DNA from: Labilithrix sp.
Lineage (GTDB): Bacteria > Myxococcota_A > Polyangia > Polyangiales > Polyangiaceae
Assembly (NCBI GenBank): GCA_019637225.1
Contig: JAHBWC010000026.1
Coordinates: forward strand, 1-64,000
Direction: 5' to 3'
Length of the DNA stretch: 64,000 nt
In this document: one piece after another, positions 33,428 through 42,461 of the stretch
Position numbering within the stretch: position 1 is the stretch's first letter
How the letters are laid out: the number at the start of each line of letters is the position of its first letter
The notes under the pieces: model-generated
Databases searched by the model: none
What the model was told of the DNA's origin: nothing
What the model saw: only the letters and a program-made list of their open reading frames with translations
Made by a program: the position numbers and the translations under genes

Positions 33428-34504
33428 ATGCGATTCCTTCGGGCGGGGCTGGTGTTCGCGATGGTGTCGGGCGTGTTCGGAGGGTTCGGCTGCGCCGCCG
33501 CGCCGGAGCCGGTGAACGTCCAGAAGAAGTACGACGCCGTGACGATCTTCCGCGCGGTCTACTTCGACGAGGGGCCGGCGACGAGCGTCGTGAAGGCCTG
33601 GCGCCTGCCCCGCAAGGACGCCGTCGTTGCACGCGCGAAGAAGCCGCAGCCGGGCGTCGCCGCCGAGCAGCTGCGCGATCTCGCGAGGCAGTACGACGCG
33701 GCGAAGCTGAAGGCGACCGCGTCGAACCTTCGCCAGCTCGCCGACACGATCGAAGAGACGGGCGCCGCGCCGCGCGCGTTGTCGAAGAAGCAGCGCACGG
33801 CGGCGACGAAGCTCGTCATCGCGCGCATCCGCGCGGCCGACGGTACGTTCTTCGCGCGCTTCGGCAAGAGCGTGAGGAGCGGCTCGCACGTCAGGGTCGA
33901 GAAGGTGCTCAAGGAGGGCCTCGCCCGCATCACCCAGGCGGCGTCTCAGCTCCCGAAGAACGGCACCGCGCGCGAGCTCGGCGGCGACTACGACGACTTC
34001 AGCGGCTACAACGACAGCGGCAGCTACGACAACGACACCAGCGGCGGCGGCTACGAGGACAACAACAGCAACAACGGCGGCGGTTACGACGACAACAACG
34101 GCGGTTACGACAACGACAACGGCGGCTACGACAACAGCGGCGGCGCGAACAACAACGGCGGCTACGACAACGACAACAACGGCGGCGCGAACGACAACGG
34201 CGGCTACGACAACGACAACAACGGCGGCGCGAACGGCAACGGCGACGGTACGGACAACAGCAACGGCGGCACGAAAGACAACGACGGCGCGAACGACAAC
34301 GGCAGCGTGGGCAACGACAACTCCAAGGACGGCCCCGTCGGCGATCAGGCCGCGCTGCAGGTCAACGTCACCGTCTACTGGGACACCGCGGTCGTCGTCG
34401 ACAAGGTCGTCGGTGCCTGGGCCACGATCGCCTTCGGCGCCTCGGACGACGGCTCGGTGCAGACCGCGTCGTTCGTCAATCACATCACGACCAGCTTCGA
34501 ATGA
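33428..34504 (+). CDS. SdpC-family antimicrobial/sporulation-delaying protein-like precursor with Asn/Gly-rich segment
   Basis: A 358-residue lipoprotein (Cys22). Residues about 35-175 match the SdpC family pattern: an opening IFRAVYFDEGPA, and DGTFFARFGKSVRSGSHV at 138-155, equivalent to FRGLLFGQG and a xxFFxxFxxxxxSGD block. Residues 185-305 are Asn/Gly/Asp/Tyr low complexity. The last 50 residues include a hydrophobic stretch (VYWDTAVVVDKVVGAWATIAFG). In Bacillus, SdpC is processed by SdpA/SdpB into a secreted pore-forming peptide. The cysteine pair of Bacillus SDP is missing. It overlaps sdpA by ATGA. GGAGG precedes the start. Confidence 0.78.
   Translation: MRFLRAGLVFAMVSGVFGGFGCAAAPEPVNVQKKYDAVTIFRAVYFDEGPATSVVKAWRLPRKDAVVARAKKPQPGVAAEQLRDLARQYDAAKLKATASNLRQLADTIEETGAAPRALSKKQRTAATKLVIARIRAADGTFFARFGKSVRSGSHVRVEKVLKEGLARITQAASQLPKNGTARELGGDYDDFSGYNDSGSYDNDTSGGGYEDNNSNNGGGYDDNNGGYDNDNGGYDNSGGANNNGGYDNDNNGGANDNGGYDNDNNGGANGNGDGTDNSNGGTKDNDGANDNGSVGNDNSKDGPVGDQAALQVNVTVYWDTAVVVDKVVGAWATIAFGASDDGSVQTASFVNHITTSFE
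33980..34342 (+). repeat. Low-complexity repeat encoding GGYDNDN/GGANDN units
   Basis: Imperfect repeats of GGCTACGACAACGACAAC type encode an Asn/Gly/Asp/Tyr-rich stretch (residues 185-305 of the SdpC-like protein). Near-identical codons suggest expansion by slippage. Confidence 0.85.
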
Positions 34505-35052
34505 GCGACGCCGACGCGCGGCTCGGTGGAAAGGCGCTCGGCCTCGGGCTCCTCGCGACGGCGCTCGTCGCGGTCACGGTCCACGGGTCGATGCCGGCCA
34601 ACGCCATCGACTCGAACCTCGATCGCGACCTCCAGACGACCGCGTGGGCGCCCGAGTCGTGGCGCTTCTTCACGAGGAACCCGCAAGAAGAAGAGACCAC
34701 GCCCTACGCGATGCAGAGCGACGGGGCGTGGAGCTCGGCGGCGTCGCCCGGCGGCTCGCCGCGCTACTTGTTCGGCGTCGATCGCGCGGGCCGAGCGCAA
34801 GGCGTCGAGCTCGGACGCCTCCTCGACGGGATCCCGAAGGGGTCCTTCCGCGCGTGCGACGACGACGAGTCTCCGGAGCTCTGCCTCTCGAAGACCACGA
34901 AGGTCGTTCGCCTCGACAACGAGATGCCGCGTCCGTCCCTCTGCGGGCAGATCGGCATCGTCACGAAGCGGCCCGTGCCGTGGGCATGGGCTCGCTCGGG
35001 CCGCACCATCCACATGCCGGCGCGCGTGCTTCGGCTCGACGTCAAGTGCTGA
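34501..35052 (+). CDS. SdpA-family maturation protein-like
   Basis: A 183-residue protein with one N-terminal membrane helix (about residues 11-30) and the SdpA hallmark APESWRFFTRNPQEE at 50-64. In Bacillus, SdpA is a cytoplasmic or peripheral factor needed with SdpB to convert SdpC into active SDP toxin. Four cysteines in the C-terminal half are notable. The ATG overlaps the sdpC-like stop and the gene runs 7 bp past the start of the sdpB-like gene, so the three are coupled. Confidence 0.75.
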   Translation: MSDADARLGGKALGLGLLATALVAVTVHGSMPANAIDSNLDRDLQTTAWAPESWRFFTRNPQEEETTPYAMQSDGAWSSAASPGGSPRYLFGVDRAGRAQGVELGRLLDGIPKGSFRACDDDESPELCLSKTTKVVRLDNEMPRPSLCGQIGIVTKRPVPWAWARSGRTIHMPARVLRLDVKC

Positions 35053-36020
35053 CGCGCGTCGGGGCGCGTGCGCGCGCGTGGGTCGACGCCTTCGACCCGT
35101 TCACCAACGTCTACGGCGTCGCGCGCTCTCTCATCGCGCTGTCGTTGCTGCTCACCCTCGTCTTCTCGCGCACCGACGTCCTCTTTCGTCCGGCGGCCGG
35201 TGTCGACGACGTCCCGGTCTGCATGGGCGTGCGCGCCCTGGGCACGTTCTGCGTCGGCGCACCTCACCTCGATCTCGTGCGGTGGCTGTCCGTCGCGGTC
35301 CTCGCCGTCGTCGTCTCGGGTTGGCGTCCGCGGTACACGGGCGTCCTGCACGCGTGGGTGGCCTTCGGCTTCCAGGCCAACGCGATGATCGTCGAGGGGG
35401 GCGATCAGATCGGCTCGATCCTCGCCCTCTTGCTCGTCCCGGTCACCTTGCTCGACGATCGCAAGTGGCACTGGCTGCCGCGCGCGCCGCGCCCTCTCGA
35501 CGAGCGCGAGCGGACGTTCCGGCTCGTCGCGCGCGTGTGCTTCGCGCTCGCCCGCCTGCAGGTGGCCGGCATCTACTTCCACGCCGCGATCGCGAAGTTC
35601 GCCGTACCGGAGTGGACCGACGGGACCGTCCTCTACTACTGGCTCAACCACGGAACGTTCGGCGCGCCGGCGTGGATGATGCCGGTCCTCCGGCCTCTCC
35701 TCCTCAACGGCGTCATCGTCGCGACGACCACGTGGGGTGTGCTCCTCGTGGAGTACGCGTTGAGCGCGGGACTCCTCGTCCACCGCAAGTACTGGCCCGT
35801 TCTCCTCGCGCTCGGGATCGGCCTGCATGCGGGCATCGCGCTGCTCCACGGCCTCGTGACGTTCGCGATCACGATGTTCGCCGCGCTGATCCTCTACCTG
35901 CGGCCGCTCGACCAGGCGTTCGACGTCGCGCGGGCGACGGCGCTGGCCGCTCGTCTACGCGGGGCGATCGGGCGTCCGGCTCGACCCACGCGCGTCGAGC
36001 GAGCCACGCTCGACACGTGA
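35046..36020 (+). CDS. SdpB-family HTTM-domain membrane protein
   Basis: A 324-residue polytopic membrane protein with HTTM (gamma-carboxylase-like) features. Segments FDPFTNVYGVARSLIAL, VVVSGWRPRYTGVLHAWV, GGDQIG and LLDDRKWHWLP match the SdpB layout closely. SdpB is the multipass partner required for SDP toxin maturation. About seven to eight hydrophobic helices are visible. The start is a GTG overlapping sdpA. The tail is Arg-rich. It converges with a winged-helix-like gene. Confidence 0.82.
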   Translation: MLTRVGARARAWVDAFDPFTNVYGVARSLIALSLLLTLVFSRTDVLFRPAAGVDDVPVCMGVRALGTFCVGAPHLDLVRWLSVAVLAVVVSGWRPRYTGVLHAWVAFGFQANAMIVEGGDQIGSILALLLVPVTLLDDRKWHWLPRAPRPLDERERTFRLVARVCFALARLQVAGIYFHAAIAKFAVPEWTDGTVLYYWLNHGTFGAPAWMMPVLRPLLLNGVIVATTTWGVLLVEYALSAGLLVHRKYWPVLLALGIGLHAGIALLHGLVTFAITMFAALILYLRPLDQAFDVARATALAARLRGAIGRPARPTRVERATLDT

Positions 36021-36029
36021 CGCAGGCGA

Positions 36030-36329
36030 TCAAGCGACGTTGTAGCGGTACTCGGGGGCGGCGGCGCGGGGGCGGGCATCGCGGAGCTTGCACTCGCGCA
36101 TCGACGCCGCGAGCGCGAAGCCGGAGAGCGTGAGCTTCATCCGCTTGGCGTCGACGTGTCCCTCGGCGTGCAGGCTCGTCACGACGTGACGAAGGTCCTC
36201 ATGCCGAACGCCGATCTCGGAGGCGAGGTCTTCGAGGTGCACGAGCCGGCCGCGCGACTGGGCGCGCGCGAGGTGACGAAGGACGTGGGCGGCGACCGCC
36301 TTGCGATCGAGAAGGTTCGAAGCGTTCAT
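36030..36329 (-). CDS. Small winged-helix-like DNA-binding protein
   Basis: A 99-residue protein. The pattern VAAHVLRHLARAQ, then LVHLEDLASEIGVRHEDLRHVVTSLHAEGHVDAKRMKLTL fits a winged helix (helix, recognition helix, beta wing). The ATG has AAGGAG seven bases upstream and a clear promoter at 36363-36391. It faces the sdp-like operon with nine bases between stops, so it could regulate that operon, as SdpR does in Bacillus, but that is inference from position. Confidence 0.68.
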   Translation of the reverse strand: MNASNLLDRKAVAAHVLRHLARAQSRGRLVHLEDLASEIGVRHEDLRHVVTSLHAEGHVDAKRMKLTLSGFALAASMRECKLRDARPRAAAPEYRYNVA

Positions 36330-36362
36330 GAAAGAGTCTCCTTGGAGGAAGCGAGCGGGGTG

Positions 36363-36391
36363 TGTGTAGTTCACAACCATGTAGGTTGCAA
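36363..36391 (-). promoter_or_regulatory. Sigma-70-type promoter of the winged-helix gene
   Basis: On the minus strand TTGCAA (plus 36386-36391) and TACACA (plus 36363-36368) are separated by exactly 17 bases in a locally A/T-rich patch. The expected start lies about 25 bp before the ATG with AAGGAG between. Confidence 0.6.
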
Positions 36392-36584
36392 TCCATGGAC
36401 CGCGCCTGATGTCGCATTTTTCCCGGCAAGTCGCGGGGTTTCACTTCGATAAGTGCCCGCCGGGGCCGGCCTCGTTGGTGGACGCTTGATCCATCCATCG
36501 AGCTCAGCAAGGCGGGTGAATTCGCGGCGATGGCGGCGCTCGCCACCTCTTGCCAGCGGGTGCCGCTCGACTAGAACGGCGTCC

Positions 36585-37787
36585 ATGTTCGGCCGAGCGA
36601 AAGAGATCTACGAGACGACCCTGAACGAGATCCGCGAGGCGGGCCTCTACAAAGACGAGCGCATCATCGTCACACCTCAGGCGGCGAGCATCGGCGTCGG
36701 GACGGGCGCGGCGCGGCGCGACGTCCTCAACTTCTGCGCGAACAACTACCTCGGCCTGTCGTCGCACCCGCAGGTCATCGCCGCGGCGCACGCGGCGATC
36801 GACTCGCACGGCTTCGGAATGAGCTCCGTGCGCTTCATCTGCGGGACGCAGGACCTCCACAAGGAGCTCGAGACGAAGATCAGCGCGTTCTTCGGGACCG
36901 AGGACACGATCCTCTATTCGTCCTGCTTCGACGCCAACGGCGGGCTCTTCGAGACCTTGCTCGGCGAGGACGATGCGATCATCTCGGACGCCCTGAACCA
37001 CGCGTCGATCATCGACGGGATCCGCCTCTGCAAGGCCGAGCGTCACCGCTACCCGAACGGTGACATGGCGGCGCTCGAGGAAGCGCTCGAGAAGACGCAG
37101 GGCAAGCGCCTCCGGATGATCGCCACCGACGGCGTGTTCTCGATGGACGGCTACCTCGCCAAGCTCGATCGCATCTGCGAGCTCGCCGATCGCTACAAGG
37201 CGATGGTCATGGTCGACGACTCGCACGCGAGCGGCTTCATCGGCAAGACCGGCCGCGGGACGCCGGAGCACTTCGGCGTGCAGAGCCGCGTCGACGTGAT
37301 GACGTCGACGCTGGGCAAGGCGCTCGGCGGCGCGGCGGGCGGCTTCACGACGGGCAAAAAAGAGATCGTCGCGCTCCTCCGCCAGCGGTCGCGGCCGTAC
37401 CTCTTCTCGAACTCGATCGCACCGGCGATCGCCGGGGCCTCGGTCGCCGTGCTCGACCTCCTCGCGAGCACGACGGAGCTCCGCGATCGCCTCATGGCGA
37501 ACGCGGCGCGCTTCCGCGCGGGCGTCGTCCTTGCGGGCTTCCGCGTGAAGGAGGGCGAGACGCCCATCGTCCCCGTCATGCTCGGCGACGCGCGCCTCGC
37601 GGCGGAGCTCGCGAAGGGCCTTCTCGACGAGGGCATCTACGTCATCGGCTTCTCGTTCCCCGTCGTTCCGAAGGGCGAAGCACGCATCCGCGTGCAGCTG
37701 TCGGCGCAGCACACCGACGCGCAGATCGACAAGGCCGTCCTCGCCTTCGCCACGGTCGGCAAGCGCCTCGGCGTGCTTCCGTCGTAA
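36585..37787 (+). CDS. kbl: Glycine C-acetyltransferase (2-amino-3-ketobutyrate CoA ligase)
   Basis: A 400-residue alpha-oxoamine synthase, about the length of E. coli Kbl (398). PLP lysine Lys245 in [18 protein letters not shown] aspartate motif, and [14 protein letters not shown] near the N-terminus. It cleaves 2-amino-3-ketobutyrate with CoA to glycine and acetyl-CoA, the second step of threonine degradation after Tdh. Cytoplasmic. The tdh-like gene is 4 kb away on the other strand. Confidence 0.92.
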   Translation: MFGRAKEIYETTLNEIREAGLYKDERIIVTPQAASIGVGTGAARRDVLNFCANNYLGLSSHPQVIAAAHAAIDSHGFGMSSVRFICGTQDLHKELETKISAFFGTEDTILYSSCFDANGGLFETLLGEDDAIISDALNHASIIDGIRLCKAERHRYPNGDMAALEEALEKTQGKRLRMIATDGVFSMDGYLAKLDRICELADRYKAMVMVDDSHASGFIGKTGRGTPEHFGVQSRVDVMTSTLGKALGGAAGGFTTGKKEIVALLRQRSRPYLFSNSIAPAIAGASVAVLDLLASTTELRDRLMANAARFRAGVVLAGFRVKEGETPIVPVMLGDARLAAELAKGLLDEGIYVIGFSFPVVPKGEARIRVQLSAQHTDAQIDKAVLAFATVGKRLGVLPS

Positions 37788-37918
37788 GCGTCGTCGCGAC
37801 GCGACGCGCACGTCGGCGACCGCCGACGGCCGCGCCGAGGATGGCACTCCGCCAGCCTTGCCCCTATGCTTCGCCGACTTCCAACGAACCTCCCGTCGCG
37901 GGGATACGAGGTGCGCCG

Positions 37919-39157
37919 ATGTCGATGAACGCGTACGAGACCACCAACACGTTCCTCAAGCGCGCGATGACCGCGCTGAACCTCGACCCGAGCTACGAGA
38001 CGTTGCTCCTGACGCCGCGCCGCGAGGTCCGCGTCGAGCTCACGATCCGCATGGACGACGGGTCGATCGGCAACTTCATCGGCTACCGCGTGCAGCACGA
38101 CCACTCGCGCGGGCCGTACAAGGGCGGCCTCCGCTACCACCCCGAGGTCGACGTCGACGAGGTGCGCTCGCTCGCCAGCCTGATGACCTGGAAGACCGCC
38201 GTGATCGACGTGCCGTTCGGCGGCGCGAAGGGCGGCATCCAGGTCGATCCGACGAAGCTCACCGAGCAGGAGCTCGAGCGCCTCACGCGCCGCTTCGTCG
38301 ATCAGATCCACGACTTCATCGGCGAGCGCGTCGACATCCCCGCGCCCGACGTCAACACGAACGCGAAGGTGATGGGCTGGTTCTTCGACCAGTACACGCT
38401 CCATCACGGCTTCGCTCCCGGCGTCGTCACGGGCAAGCCCGTTTCGCTCCACGGCTCGCTCGGCCGCGAGTCCGCGACCGGACGCGGCGCGCTCTTCGCC
38501 ATCCGCGAGGCGCTCGCCGCCGACGGAAAGAAGCTCCAGGGGACGAGCTTCTCGGTCCAGGGCTTCGGCAACGTCGGGAGCTGGTTCGCCCGCCTCGCGC
38601 ACGCGCAGGGAGCGAAGATCGTCGCCGCCAGCGACGTGAAGGGCGGCATCTTCGTCGGCGACGGCATCGACATCCCGAAGCTCCTCGAGCACGTGAAGGC
38701 GACCGGGAGCGTCGTCGGGTTCGCCGGCTCGCGCTCCGTCACGAACGACGAGATCCTGACGGTCGACTGCGACGTCCTCGTCCCGGCCGCGCTCGGGCAC
38801 GTCATCACGGACAAGATCGCCGCGGAGGTCCGGGCGAAGTACGTCGTCGAAGGCGCGAACGGCCCCTGCACGCTCGAGGGCTCGGACGTCCTCGACCAGC
38901 GCGGCGTCCTCTGCCTGCCCGACATCTGGGCCAACGCGGGCGGCGTCACGGTCAGCTACTTCGAATGGGTCCAGAACCTCCAGCAGCACCGGTGGTCGGA
39001 GGACAAGGTGAACGAAGAGCTCGAGCGTCACATCGTCGCCGCGCACAAGGAGATTCGCGCGGCGATGGCGCGCTACAAGTGCTCGATGCGAACGGCCGCG
39101 TTCGCGCTCGCCGTCGAGCGCGTCAAGGCGGCGACCGATCAGCGCGGCCTCGGCTGA
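37919..39157 (+). CDS. Glutamate dehydrogenase (Glu/Leu/Phe/Val dehydrogenase family)
   Basis: A 412-residue enzyme with substrate-binding Lys68 (PYKGGLRYHP) and Lys92, catalytic Lys104 (PFGGAKGGI), and a C-terminal NAD(P) fold starting QGFGNVG (about residue 215). It interconverts glutamate and 2-oxoglutarate with ammonia. Length and motifs fit the hexameric NAD-GDH of about 410-450 residues. With kbl upstream it suggests an amino-acid catabolic pair, 131 bp apart. Confidence 0.92.
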   Translation: MSMNAYETTNTFLKRAMTALNLDPSYETLLLTPRREVRVELTIRMDDGSIGNFIGYRVQHDHSRGPYKGGLRYHPEVDVDEVRSLASLMTWKTAVIDVPFGGAKGGIQVDPTKLTEQELERLTRRFVDQIHDFIGERVDIPAPDVNTNAKVMGWFFDQYTLHHGFAPGVVTGKPVSLHGSLGRESATGRGALFAIREALAADGKKLQGTSFSVQGFGNVGSWFARLAHAQGAKIVAASDVKGGIFVGDGIDIPKLLEHVKATGSVVGFAGSRSVTNDEILTVDCDVLVPAALGHVITDKIAAEVRAKYVVEGANGPCTLEGSDVLDQRGVLCLPDIWANAGGVTVSYFEWVQNLQQHRWSEDKVNEELERHIVAAHKEIRAAMARYKCSMRTAAFALAVERVKAATDQRGLG

Positions 39158-39196
39158 CGCCCACCCCGTCGTCCCGGCGCCTGCGCGGGCCTCGCG

Positions 39197-39934
39197 TCAG
39201 AACGCGAAGCCCTTCACGCGGATGGGCGTCGGGTCGAACGATCCTCGCTCCGGCGCCTTTTCCGAGGTCAGCGCGATGACGCCGACCGTCACGCCCCCCG
39301 CGGCGAGCACTCCGAGGGCGGTCCAGAACCACCACCTCGACGTCAGCGAGCGGCTCTCGTGCGGCGTGGTGCCTCGAGCCCGCGCTCGCTCGAGCTCTGC
39401 GTTGACGTCGACGCTGCCTCCTCCGGGCAGCGCGAGATCGCGCGCGAACGGCTCGTAGCCGTCGGCCTCGACGCGGACCACGGCGTTGCCCGCGCGCGCG
39501 CGCACCGTCGCCTCCCGCTCGATCGTCCCCGAGTCCTTGCCGCGCACGTAGAGGCGCGCCATCGGCACGTTCGTCGTCACGTGGATCGTCGCCGTGCGCG
39601 CGCGGAGATCGGCCGTGAGCTCTTCGAGCCTGGGGACCTTCGCGCGGACGTCGGGCGGCGCCTCGCGTGAGAAGGCCTCGAGCTGATCGAGCGCCTCGGG
39701 GTAGTCGCCCATCGACTCGAGCGCGCGCGCCTGGTTGTAGAGCAGCGCGGGATCCGCCGACGTCGCGTAGGCGCGCTTGTAGAGATCGTTCGCCTCGGCG
39801 TAGCGACCTTGGTCGAACAGCTCGTCGGCCGTCGCCTTCAGCGCGGCCGCATCCTCGGCGGCGTCCGCCCAGGCGGCGGGAGAACGCGTGAGGACGACGG
39901 ACAGGACCAGGAGCAGGACAGCGATACGCTTCAT
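39197..39934 (-). CDS. TPR/PEGA-domain protein with C-terminal membrane helix
   Basis: A 245-residue protein: signal peptide (1-23), a TPR segment (LFDQGRYAEANDLYKRAY to GDYPEALDQLEAF, about 35-90), a PEGA-like beta domain (IHVTTNVPMARLYVRGKDSG to VEADGYEPF, about 112-160) and a membrane helix (about 205-225). PEGA domains usually sit on the surface of outer membrane or periplasmic proteins. Such genes are very common in myxobacteria. It follows the Cys-rich lipoprotein with a 7-bp gap in the same direction. Confidence 0.82.
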   Translation of the reverse strand: MKRIAVLLLVLSVVLTRSPAAWADAAEDAAALKATADELFDQGRYAEANDLYKRAYATSADPALLYNQARALESMGDYPEALDQLEAFSREAPPDVRAKVPRLEELTADLRARTATIHVTTNVPMARLYVRGKDSGTIEREATVRARAGNAVVRVEADGYEPFARDLALPGGGSVDVNAELERARARGTTPHESRSLTSRWWFWTALGVLAAGGVTVGVIALTSEKAPERGSFDPTPIRVKGFAF

Positions 39935-39941
39935 CCGTCGT

Positions 39942-40907
39942 TCAATCGCACTGCCCCTGACACTTGAAGACGCTGGGGACGGTACAGTCGTCGGCGCAGC
40001 ACGCGACATTCCGGGACTCACAGTTGTTGCTCGTGCACTTGACGTCACAAGGGCCCTGGCAGGTGCATTGGACGTCCGTCCCGCATGCCTTCTTCGTCTT
40101 GCACGTGACCGTGCATGCCGCTCCCGTCCCGCACTTGATCGCGTTCTTGCCCTTGCACGCGTTCTCGACGTTGCAGTTGACCTCGCACGAAGAGGCGGCG
40201 CCGCAGTCGATGTCCGAGCAGGCGTCCGCCGCGTTGCAGTTGATGACGCAAGGCTTTCCCGGCTGGCAAGGCGGCGTCTTGCACTCCTTCGCGACGTTGC
40301 AGTCGAAGACGCAGCCGGTCGAGCTGCACGCGCCGCCGTCCTCCTCGACGTTCGCGTTCGCGTCCGGTTCGCCGGCGTCGGGCTGCGGAGGGGTGCCTTC
40401 GCCGCCGCTCTCCGCGAGGCCGCGGCACCGACCCGTGACCGGATCGCACGACTCGCCCGCGGCGCAGACGATCCGCTGGCAGGTGAGGCTCATCACGACC
40501 GAGACGTTCACGACCTCGTTCGGGACGAAGCGCGCGCGGCGGCGCGCGACGATGCAACCGTCGTCGCCCTCGCGGCAGGAGCTCGCGGGCTTGCCGAGGC
40601 CGCTGACGATGCGGATGACGACCTCCATGTCGTCGGCGCGGTCGGGCACGAGGACGACCTTCCCCACCTGCGGCGACGACACGCACCCGACGCGACTCGC
40701 ATCGCTGATGGTCTTGGTCGCGAGCGTGGTCTCGTCCCCCGCGACCGTTACGTCGGTCGTCCCGATCAGAGCACACTGGTCGGACGAGACGTCCACGATG
40801 ATCTGCGTCGCGGTCCTGCAGCTCGAGCTGACGAGCAGGAACAGGAGGGTCGGCGCTGCCATCGACAGCGCGAGCCCCAACCGTGAGCGCACCCGCGGAA
40901 GGTACAT
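39942..40907 (-). CDS. Lipoprotein with Cys-rich repeat tail
   Basis: A 321-residue protein with lipobox LVSSSC (Cys30). Residues about 35-160 form a beta-rich domain; a Pro/Asp-rich linker follows; residues about 205-321 are short repeats of CxxxC/NCN type (VFDCNVAKEC, VINCNAADAC, VNCNVENAC) with over 25 cysteines. The repeats suggest a disulfide ladder on the cell surface. Function unknown. Probably one transcript with the PEGA gene. Confidence 0.72.
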   Translation of the reverse strand: MYLPRVRSRLGLALSMAAPTLLFLLVSSSCRTATQIIVDVSSDQCALIGTTDVTVAGDETTLATKTISDASRVGCVSSPQVGKVVLVPDRADDMEVVIRIVSGLGKPASSCREGDDGCIVARRRARFVPNEVVNVSVVMSLTCQRIVCAAGESCDPVTGRCRGLAESGGEGTPPQPDAGEPDANANVEEDGGACSSTGCVFDCNVAKECKTPPCQPGKPCVINCNAADACSDIDCGAASSCEVNCNVENACKGKNAIKCGTGAACTVTCKTKKACGTDVQCTCQGPCDVKCTSNNCESRNVACCADDCTVPSVFKCQGQCD

Positions 40908-41117
40908 CGAGGGAAGAATAGCGGTTCGCGGCCGCACAAATCGAGGCCTCGTCGGGCTCGGGAGCGGGGTGCACGGTGAGGACGCGGGTCCTCGCCCTCC
41001 GCCGCGTGCTCGCGTCGCGACGACACGCCCCGACAACGACGAGCCTCGGACGCGAGCGTTGCGGCGCGCCTACGCGTTGTCGAACGCGCTCCCGGACCGT
41101 TAGACTCATGGGGCAGG

Positions 41118-42422
41118 ATGGCGCCGCCCGCCCCAACGCTCCCCGAGGTGGGAGACACGATCGCCGGGAAGTACCGCATCGTTCGGGTCATCGCCGAGGG
41201 CGGGATGGGGATCGTCTACGAGGCCGTCCACAAGCGCCTCGGTCAGCGCTTCGCGATCAAGGTGCTCTATCCGCACTACTCGTCGAGCCCGGACATCCTC
41301 GCGCGCTTCGACCTCGAGGGGCGCATCGCCTCGCGCCTCGAGGGGCTGAACGTCGCGCGCGTCTTCGACATCGACGTGCTGCCGAACGGCACGCTCTTCA
41401 TGGTGATGGAGCTGCTCGTCGGGCACGACCTCGAGACGGAGCTCCAGAGTCGTCGTTCGCTCGGGATCGCCGAGGTCGCCGACGTCGTCTCGCAGGCGGC
41501 TGCCGGCATGCGCGAGGCGCACGCTCTCGGCGTCGTGCACCGCGATCTCAAGCCGGCGAACCTCTTTCTCACGAGGGTGCCGGGGACGGATCGCCACCTC
41601 GTGAAGGTCCTCGACTTCGGCATCTCGCGCGTGATGCACGACAGCCAGAAGCGCGTGACGGCCGACTTCGCGACGCTCGGCACGGCGCTCTACATGTCGC
41701 CGGAGCAGGTGCGCTGCGCGGCCGACGTCGACGCGCGGACGGACATCTGGGCGCTCGGCATCATCATGTACGAGCTCCTCACCGGGGTCCCGCCGTTCGA
41801 GGGTCAGATCACCGACGTCCTCGTCCAGGTCGCGACCGCCGAAATCGTCCGTCCGCGCCAGCGTCGTCCGGACATTCCCGACGAGCTCGAGCGCGTCATC
41901 ATGCGGGCGCTCGAGCGGAAGCCCGCCGCGCGCTTCCAGACGATGGGCGAGCTCATCGATGCGCTCCGCCCGTGGGCGCCGGCGGAGAGCGTCGAGGCGC
42001 TCGCGCTGCGCGTCCCGCGCGCGGCCACGCCGACGCAGATCGATCTCGATGCCCGGCCGTCCCTGTCGCTCGGGAGCAAGCGCGTGACGGCGCTCGCGCT
42101 CGCCGCGGGAGGCGTGGCGCTGCTCGGCGCGAGCCTCATCGTCGTCAGCGTCGTCGCGCGGGCGCGCGCGTCGGACGACATCACGGCGGGCTTCGACGAG
42201 CCCGCCGCCGCCACCGCGCCGTCGCTCGCGGTCCCCGCCGCGACGTCGACGGCGGCGGCGCTCGAGCTCGACGACGAGCCCGCGCTCGCCGACGAGCTGC
42301 CCGGCGACGCGCCGGCTTCCGCTTCGAGCGCAGGGCCGCGCCGTCCAGCGGCGTCCCGCGGGCCTCGCCGCACGCAGGGCCCTCTGCCGCCGCCGCCGGC
42401 CGTCAACCCGCCGCGCCTCTGA
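41118..42422 (+). CDS. Serine/threonine protein kinase (Pkn-type), membrane-anchored
   Basis: A 434-residue Hanks-type kinase: AEGGMGIVYE loop (26-35), Lys48 in AIKVL, HRDLKPAN (Asp143), DFG (166-168), GTALYMSPEQV. One membrane helix at about 325-347 is followed by a roughly 85-residue Ala/Pro-rich exterior tail without a recognisable sensor domain. Similar in layout to the kinase at 21.4 kb but only family-level alike. It converges with tyrA. Confidence 0.93.
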   Translation: MAPPAPTLPEVGDTIAGKYRIVRVIAEGGMGIVYEAVHKRLGQRFAIKVLYPHYSSSPDILARFDLEGRIASRLEGLNVARVFDIDVLPNGTLFMVMELLVGHDLETELQSRRSLGIAEVADVVSQAAAGMREAHALGVVHRDLKPANLFLTRVPGTDRHLVKVLDFGISRVMHDSQKRVTADFATLGTALYMSPEQVRCAADVDARTDIWALGIIMYELLTGVPPFEGQITDVLVQVATAEIVRPRQRRPDIPDELERVIMRALERKPAARFQTMGELIDALRPWAPAESVEALALRVPRAATPTQIDLDARPSLSLGSKRVTALALAAGGVALLGASLIVVSVVARARASDDITAGFDEPAAATAPSLAVPAATSTAAALELDDEPALADELPGDAPASASSAGPRRPAASRGPRRTQGPLPPPPAVNPPRL

Positions 42423-42461
42423 GGGCGCGACGCGCCGCGCTCGGCAGCGCCGGGGCGAAGG

